A DNA stretch of 64,000 nucleotides from Marinococcus halotolerans DSM 16375 (GTDB lineage: Bacteria > Bacillota > Bacilli > Bacillales > Marinococcaceae), in the NCBI RefSeq assembly GCF_000420725.1, contig NZ_ATVM01000004.1, forward strand, positions 165,122 to 229,121. The letters are read 5' to 3'. Positions 60,851 through 64,000 of the stretch are shown here, one piece after another. Every line of letters starts with the position of its first letter. The stretch's first letter is position 1. The position numbers and the translations under genes are program-made. The notes beneath the pieces were generated by a model that was given only the letters and a program-made list of their open reading frames with translations, was not told where the DNA came from and did no database searches.

Positions 60851-60880
60851 AGGCAGCTGCGCTTAAACGGCTGCCTTTTA
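60849..60880. terminator. Bidirectional terminator between the small gene and the DUF418 gene
   Basis: AAGGCAGC and GCTGCCTT arms around a loop of about 12 nt, with a TTTT tract on the plus strand. It overlaps the ends of both convergent genes. Confidence 0.75.
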
Positions 60881-62083
60881 GGTTCGCGCTGCACGGGCGT
60901 AGGTCCATTTGCGCCATAAATATTCCATCGGCCCCTGAGAAAACTTCTTCAAATACCAATGGCTGCCGGCGAGCTGCAAAAGATAAATGATTAACGCTGC
61001 AGTAAACCCGCCAGTAACGGAAACCTCTCCGAACAGCCCCAGGCCGTAGCCATGAAATAGGAGAACCGCAATGACCGTCTGCAGAAGGTAGTTTGTTAGA
61101 GCAAGCCTTCCCATCGAGGCAAAAGGAAGGAGAAGCCGGCGCAGACCTGGTTTTCCTGCGGCGAGCACAAAGGACGACACGTAAAACAGCATCAGCACCG
61201 GTCCGGCGATGTAATTCAGGCCATCTCCGAGCCCGGTGCTGATGCCGCCGGGCAGGGCTGTCCATTCCTGTTTAAATGCTGTCACAACAGCATTCAAGGC
61301 AACTCCGAGCCACAGGCTGTGCAGCCAGAGACGCTTCCATGCCTTTAAATGAGACGCGGCTTCTGTAAACATGCTCAGGCGTCCAAAATAGAGGCCGAGG
61401 AGAAACAGCCCAAGGATAAATGGGATAGAAAATGGAAGCTGGAGCAGAACGAATACGACTTCATTACTCAGCCGGTAGGATAAAATATCGACGTAGGAGC
61501 CGTCTGCCATGACAGAAATGCCGGAAGCAACAGACTGCCTGGCGGAAGATCCGGGAGCCATTGAGGCAGTACCCGCGGAGGCTGCAGTTAAGAGAAGTGT
61601 CATAAAAAACCCCGAGGCAAGGATAAGCCCGAGGGCCCACGCTAAAACTGCCTTACTGCTTCTATGGGTGAACATAAGCAGAAAGAAGCCGGTCACCGCA
61701 TATAAATGAAGAATATCGCCTGACCATAAAAAAATGAGATGAATCATGCCGACAAGCAGCAAAAAAAGAAGCCGGCGCTGAAAAATCCGGTTAGCGGAAA
61801 GGTTTTTTTCTATAAGCCGTTTATAAAACATATAAAATCCGAGTCCGAATAAAAAAGAAAACAGGGGATAAAATTTTCCAATCACAAAAAAATCCAGCAG
61901 CGTATTAATAGTTTGATCGGCTGCGGTAGTTTCCGTCAGGCTGGTATTTACCATGTCTGCGTATTGGCTGAAGCCTAAAGCTTTAAAGGCAGCCATGTTT
62001 GCCAGTATAATGCCTAGCAGGGCAAAACCTCTTAGCATGTCGATAGTATGTATACGTTCTTTTAGAGATACTGCCTGCGCCAT
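60878..62083 (-). CDS. DUF418-family membrane protein (YeiB-like)
   Basis: The 401-residue protein has about ten helices and opens with RIHTIDMLRGFALLGIILANM, the hallmark of DUF418/YeiB proteins. It later has FPLFSFLFGLGF-like (FYPLFSFLFGLGFYMFYKRL) and GRLALTNYLLQTVIAVLLFHGYGLGLFG. Members resemble acyltransferase-3 or heparan N-acetyltransferase folds and are often secretion- or transport-associated, but are untested. The start has AAGGAGG. Confidence 0.9.
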   Translation of the reverse strand: MAQAVSLKERIHTIDMLRGFALLGIILANMAAFKALGFSQYADMVNTSLTETTAADQTINTLLDFFVIGKFYPLFSFLFGLGFYMFYKRLIEKNLSANRIFQRRLLFLLLVGMIHLIFLWSGDILHLYAVTGFFLLMFTHRSSKAVLAWALGLILASGFFMTLLLTAASAGTASMAPGSSARQSVASGISVMADGSYVDILSYRLSNEVVFVLLQLPFSIPFILGLFLLGLYFGRLSMFTEAASHLKAWKRLWLHSLWLGVALNAVVTAFKQEWTALPGGISTGLGDGLNYIAGPVLMLFYVSSFVLAAGKPGLRRLLLPFASMGRLALTNYLLQTVIAVLLFHGYGLGLFGEVSVTGGFTAALIIYLLQLAGSHWYLKKFSQGPMEYLWRKWTYARAART

Positions 62084-62277
62084 CTGATTTCCTCCTTACT
62101 TTGGAACTGGGTCCAGTATATCAAATAAAGGAAGATTACATGGGAAAAAATGAGGGTAGTAAAGAAGTATGGTAAATATGTTATTTCTCTACAGCTATGC
62201 ATAACATTAAAGGATACAGAACTCTTTATTGATAAGTAATCATCAGTTGAAAATAAACACAGAAAGGGAGCGATACA

Positions 62278-62607
62278 TTGAGAACGATAGAAATTAATAT
62301 TTATGAAGATGAAATACACGGCACCGTCGATGAAACACATAAGTTCACGTTCAGAAAAATGGAAGGCCGGTCCAAAAAGACATTCCCTTTTGGTTTATTT
62401 AAAGGGCACGCAAAGGAAAACTCGAATACCGCGTACCTTGAGATCTACCAGGAAGAACAGCGGGTGCTTTACTGGGAGCTTGAAGATTTTCAGGATAAGG
62501 ATTCCCTTGTATTTACCCGGGAAGGACTGCTTGAAGAAGGAGAATGGAAGCCGGAGGAATTGACGCTTGAAGGACTCCGTGTAGAATTCTATGAACCGAA
62601 ATTATAA
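62278..62607 (+). CDS. Hypothetical protein, 109 residues, TTG start
   Basis: This acidic, beta-rich, soluble protein (RTIEINIYEDEIHGTVDETH, LEIYQEEQRVLYWELEDFQD) starts with TTG after GAAAGGGAG. I do not recognise the family. It stands alone between the divergent DUF418 gene and a small membrane protein gene. Confidence 0.6.
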   Translation: MRTIEINIYEDEIHGTVDETHKFTFRKMEGRSKKTFPFGLFKGHAKENSNTAYLEIYQEEQRVLYWELEDFQDKDSLVFTREGLLEEGEWKPEELTLEGLRVEFYEPKL

Positions 62608-62703
62608 CACTTCGTACATAACGGGAAACAGCTGCTAAGACTAATACCTCTAAGTCCTTGTTATGGTAATTTTAATATTTTACCACTATTTGGGAGGGGT
62701 TTC

Positions 62704-62868
62704 ATGCTTGGTTTTTTGATTGGACTGCTGATTGGGGCTGTTTTTTCTGCTGTGTTTTTCTTTATAAAGACACGGCGGACCATGCGTGTGCAAAATCGGC
62801 AGCAAACCGTTCACCGGCTGCTCGCCAATGAACGAAGGAATCGTTTTGATGTACGGAGTATGAGGTAA
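62704..62868 (+). CDS. Small membrane protein, 54 residues
   Basis: A short frame begins MLGFLIGLLIGAVFSAVFFF, a single transmembrane helix, followed by a strongly basic tail (KTRRTMRVQNRQQTVHRLLA... ending DVRSMR). GGGAGGGG lies 5 nt before the ATG and a terminator follows, so it is likely translated. It resembles short membrane-anchored proteins common in Bacilli. Function unknown. Confidence 0.6.
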   Translation: MLGFLIGLLIGAVFSAVFFFIKTRRTMRVQNRQQTVHRLLANERRNRFDVRSMR

Positions 62869-62875
62869 ATACAGC

Positions 62876-62912
62876 AAAAGGGCCGGCGCTGCAAAAGTGT
62901 CCGGCTTTTTAA
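62876..62912 (+). terminator. Rho-independent terminator after the 54-residue protein
   Basis: GCCGG and CCGGC arms around a loop of about 14 nt are followed by TTTTT. The outer A/T pairs extend the stem. Confidence 0.65.
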
Positions 62913-63041
62913 CTGGGCTTTTTTAATAAAAACGCAGGTTAAACGCGGATTATTGAAATTAAACGATTGAACGAAGTGCCGGGGTGGGAATGTAATAATA
63001 GAATATCATTTATCAAGGTGATATTTATGGGCACAACGGCC

Positions 63042-63072
63042 GGCCTTCCCGGGGAGGTAGGCCTTTATTTTT
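63042..63072 (+). terminator. Leader hairpin upstream of the DUF2294 gene
   Basis: GGCCT-T-CC pairs with GG-T-AGGCC and is followed by TTTATTTTT. A 19-codon frame (ATG near 63027, after AAGGTG) spans it. It could be an attenuator-like leader or a stray terminator. Confidence 0.35.
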
Positions 63073-63142
63073 CAATTAATACATAGATCTTTTTCCAGGG
63101 TCTTTGAATATAACCGGTACAGATTAAGAGGAGGAGAGGACA

Positions 63143-63862
63143 ATGGCGGAAAATCACTCAGGTGAAGATCTCCAGGAACAACAGAAGCAGTTGGGAAGTT
63201 ATCTCGGAAAGCTATTACGGGATCACTTTGGGAAGGGGCCTGAATCGGTCTACGTCAGCATTGATCCTCATTGCATCGTAATGCATATCCGCAAATTTTT
63301 GTCCCCAATGGAACAGGTGATCATGGGGCAGAGAAATCAGGAAGCTGTGGAAGAGCTGCGGGAGACGATGATGGAGCAGATCCTTCCGGAAGTAAAGCAT
63401 TATCTTTCAAGGATTGCAGATATAGAGGGCTGGGAATTTTACTTTGACTGGAATATTGAAAATCGCTCGGGCATGATTACTGCCCTGAATTCGCAGGAAT
63501 TAAAAACGAAAAATGAAAAAAAACGTCCAGAGTATGTTGAAAATATTAAAAGAAAAGTGAATGACGTCAGTGCTAAAACAGAAAAAATCCCTGATGATAT
63601 CGCAATGTACCAGATTAATGAACGGACATTAATTGCGGCCCGCACAGGTATTTTAATTCTAATTGAAAAAGAATTAATCAACCAGGGCCATGGAGCAAAT
63701 CTGAAAACGGCGAAGCGTCACCTGGAAAAACAGCTGTTAAACGAAATACGCTTTGACAGGCTGTTTGGAGCGAAAGTACATGATATTTTCGTGGACTGGG
63801 ATTTTTACAACGACACCAGCGTTGTGGTATTTGTTACAGACCCTGTACCAGCGGCAGAATAG
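63143..63862 (+). CDS. DUF2294-family protein with two tandem domains
   Basis: The 239-residue soluble protein contains two copies of the DUF2294 pattern. The first is about 10-120 (LRDHFGKGPESVYVSIDPHCIVMHIRKFLSPMEQVIMGQ, EGWEFYFDWNIE). The second is about 130-235 (TLIAARTGILILIEKELINQ, VHDIFVDWDFYNDTSVVVFV). Single-domain relatives are common in Bacilli, with no biochemical function known. The start has AGAGGAGGAGAG. It ends in a pair of strong hairpins. Confidence 0.85.
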   Translation: MAENHSGEDLQEQQKQLGSYLGKLLRDHFGKGPESVYVSIDPHCIVMHIRKFLSPMEQVIMGQRNQEAVEELRETMMEQILPEVKHYLSRIADIEGWEFYFDWNIENRSGMITALNSQELKTKNEKKRPEYVENIKRKVNDVSAKTEKIPDDIAMYQINERTLIAARTGILILIEKELINQGHGANLKTAKRHLEKQLLNEIRFDRLFGAKVHDIFVDWDFYNDTSVVVFVTDPVPAAE

Positions 63863-63880
63863 CTTTGTGGGATATGTAAA

Positions 63881-63953
63881 AGCCAGGCCGATTATCGGCC
63901 TGGCTCAGACTGTCGACAATGGCTCTCATTTTAGAGCGTGTCGGCAGTTTTTT
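63881..63953 (+). terminator. Tandem hairpins ending the DUF2294 transcript
   Basis: First hairpin: AGCCAGGCCGA-TTA-TCGGCCTGGCT with no T run. Second: ACTGTCGACA pairs with TGTCGGCAGT around an inner GCTCT/AGAGC stem, then TTTTTT. The second is a clear terminator. Confidence 0.88.
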
Positions 63954-64000
63954 ATGCTATGATAAAAAGAAATAGCCTGGAAAGGGGTTATGGCGCATGA

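Noticed and set aside
63990..64000. Start of another plus-strand gene at the right edge
   Set aside because: AAAGGGG at 63981 suggests a start at 63990 or 63997, but only a few bases are visible.

Overview
The window looks like chromosomal DNA from a low-to-moderate GC member of the Bacillaceae. Ribosome-binding sites are strong (AAGGAGG type), GTG and TTG starts are common, and many proteins match Bacillus families (YwbE, YwfO, YwgA, YwhD, HemQ, LipL, KhtTU, CstR, GltB-like YerD). The run hemQ - pta - lipL - ywfO - ywgA - ywhD - speE - speB matches my recollection of the B. subtilis ywf-ywh region on the origin-proximal left arm. Two sites identical to the Bacillus parS consensus, plus a degenerate third, also point to an origin-proximal location. 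Acidic proteins, a K+/H+ antiporter and many cation or drug exporters would fit a halo- or alkali-tolerant bacterium, but that is inference. I saw no rRNA, tRNA, CRISPR array, transposase or phage gene.

Layout. 1-9.4 kb: a truncated macro-domain gene, a CopB-type copper ATPase with a TACCC-type operator, rpiA, a sulfotransferase, a zinc alcohol dehydrogenase, a GNAT acetyltransferase, ywbE, a UbiA prenyltransferase, and a PadR-ChrA unit with a 24-bp palindromic operator. 9.5-12.9 kb: a class D sortase next to a methionine-rich secreted protein ending in an MPETA sorting signal, then a TetR plus paired SMR efflux operon. 13-20 kb: a diguanylate cyclase, a soluble PAS chemoreceptor, nitronate monooxygenase, a CaCA exchanger whose N-terminus is out of frame with its ATG, and an MFS-MarR operon with a 22-bp operator. 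20-25.6 kb: small hypotheticals, a methyltransferase, a CstR-type persulfide-sensor repressor, a stress protein, a ZIP transporter and an MFS carrier.

25.7-31.2 kb holds the most coherent regulatory system: an iron alcohol dehydrogenase with a cre-like site, a cytoplasmic GAF-PAS histidine kinase, an NtrC-type sigma-54 activator, and a convergent zinc alcohol dehydrogenase. In front of that last gene lie a perfect sigma-54 promoter and a 14-bp palindrome placed where an enhancer site would be. The predicted circuit is alcohol or aldehyde sensing, then kinase, then activator, then adhA.

31-40 kb: a cysteine-free HesB-like protein, ArsB, an FMN reductase, the KhtTU K+/H+ antiporter, YnfA, a TRIC channel, and an unusual kynureninase plus GltB-like pair. 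40-51 kb is the conserved ywf-ywh core: heme, acetate, lipoate and polyamine synthesis. 51-64 kb: a P450, a PLP dehydratase, a beta-hydroxyacid dehydrogenase, TetR-DHA2 efflux, an ABC-2 exporter, a DUF418 protein and several small proteins. Most genes end in clear rho-independent terminators, which define short operons.
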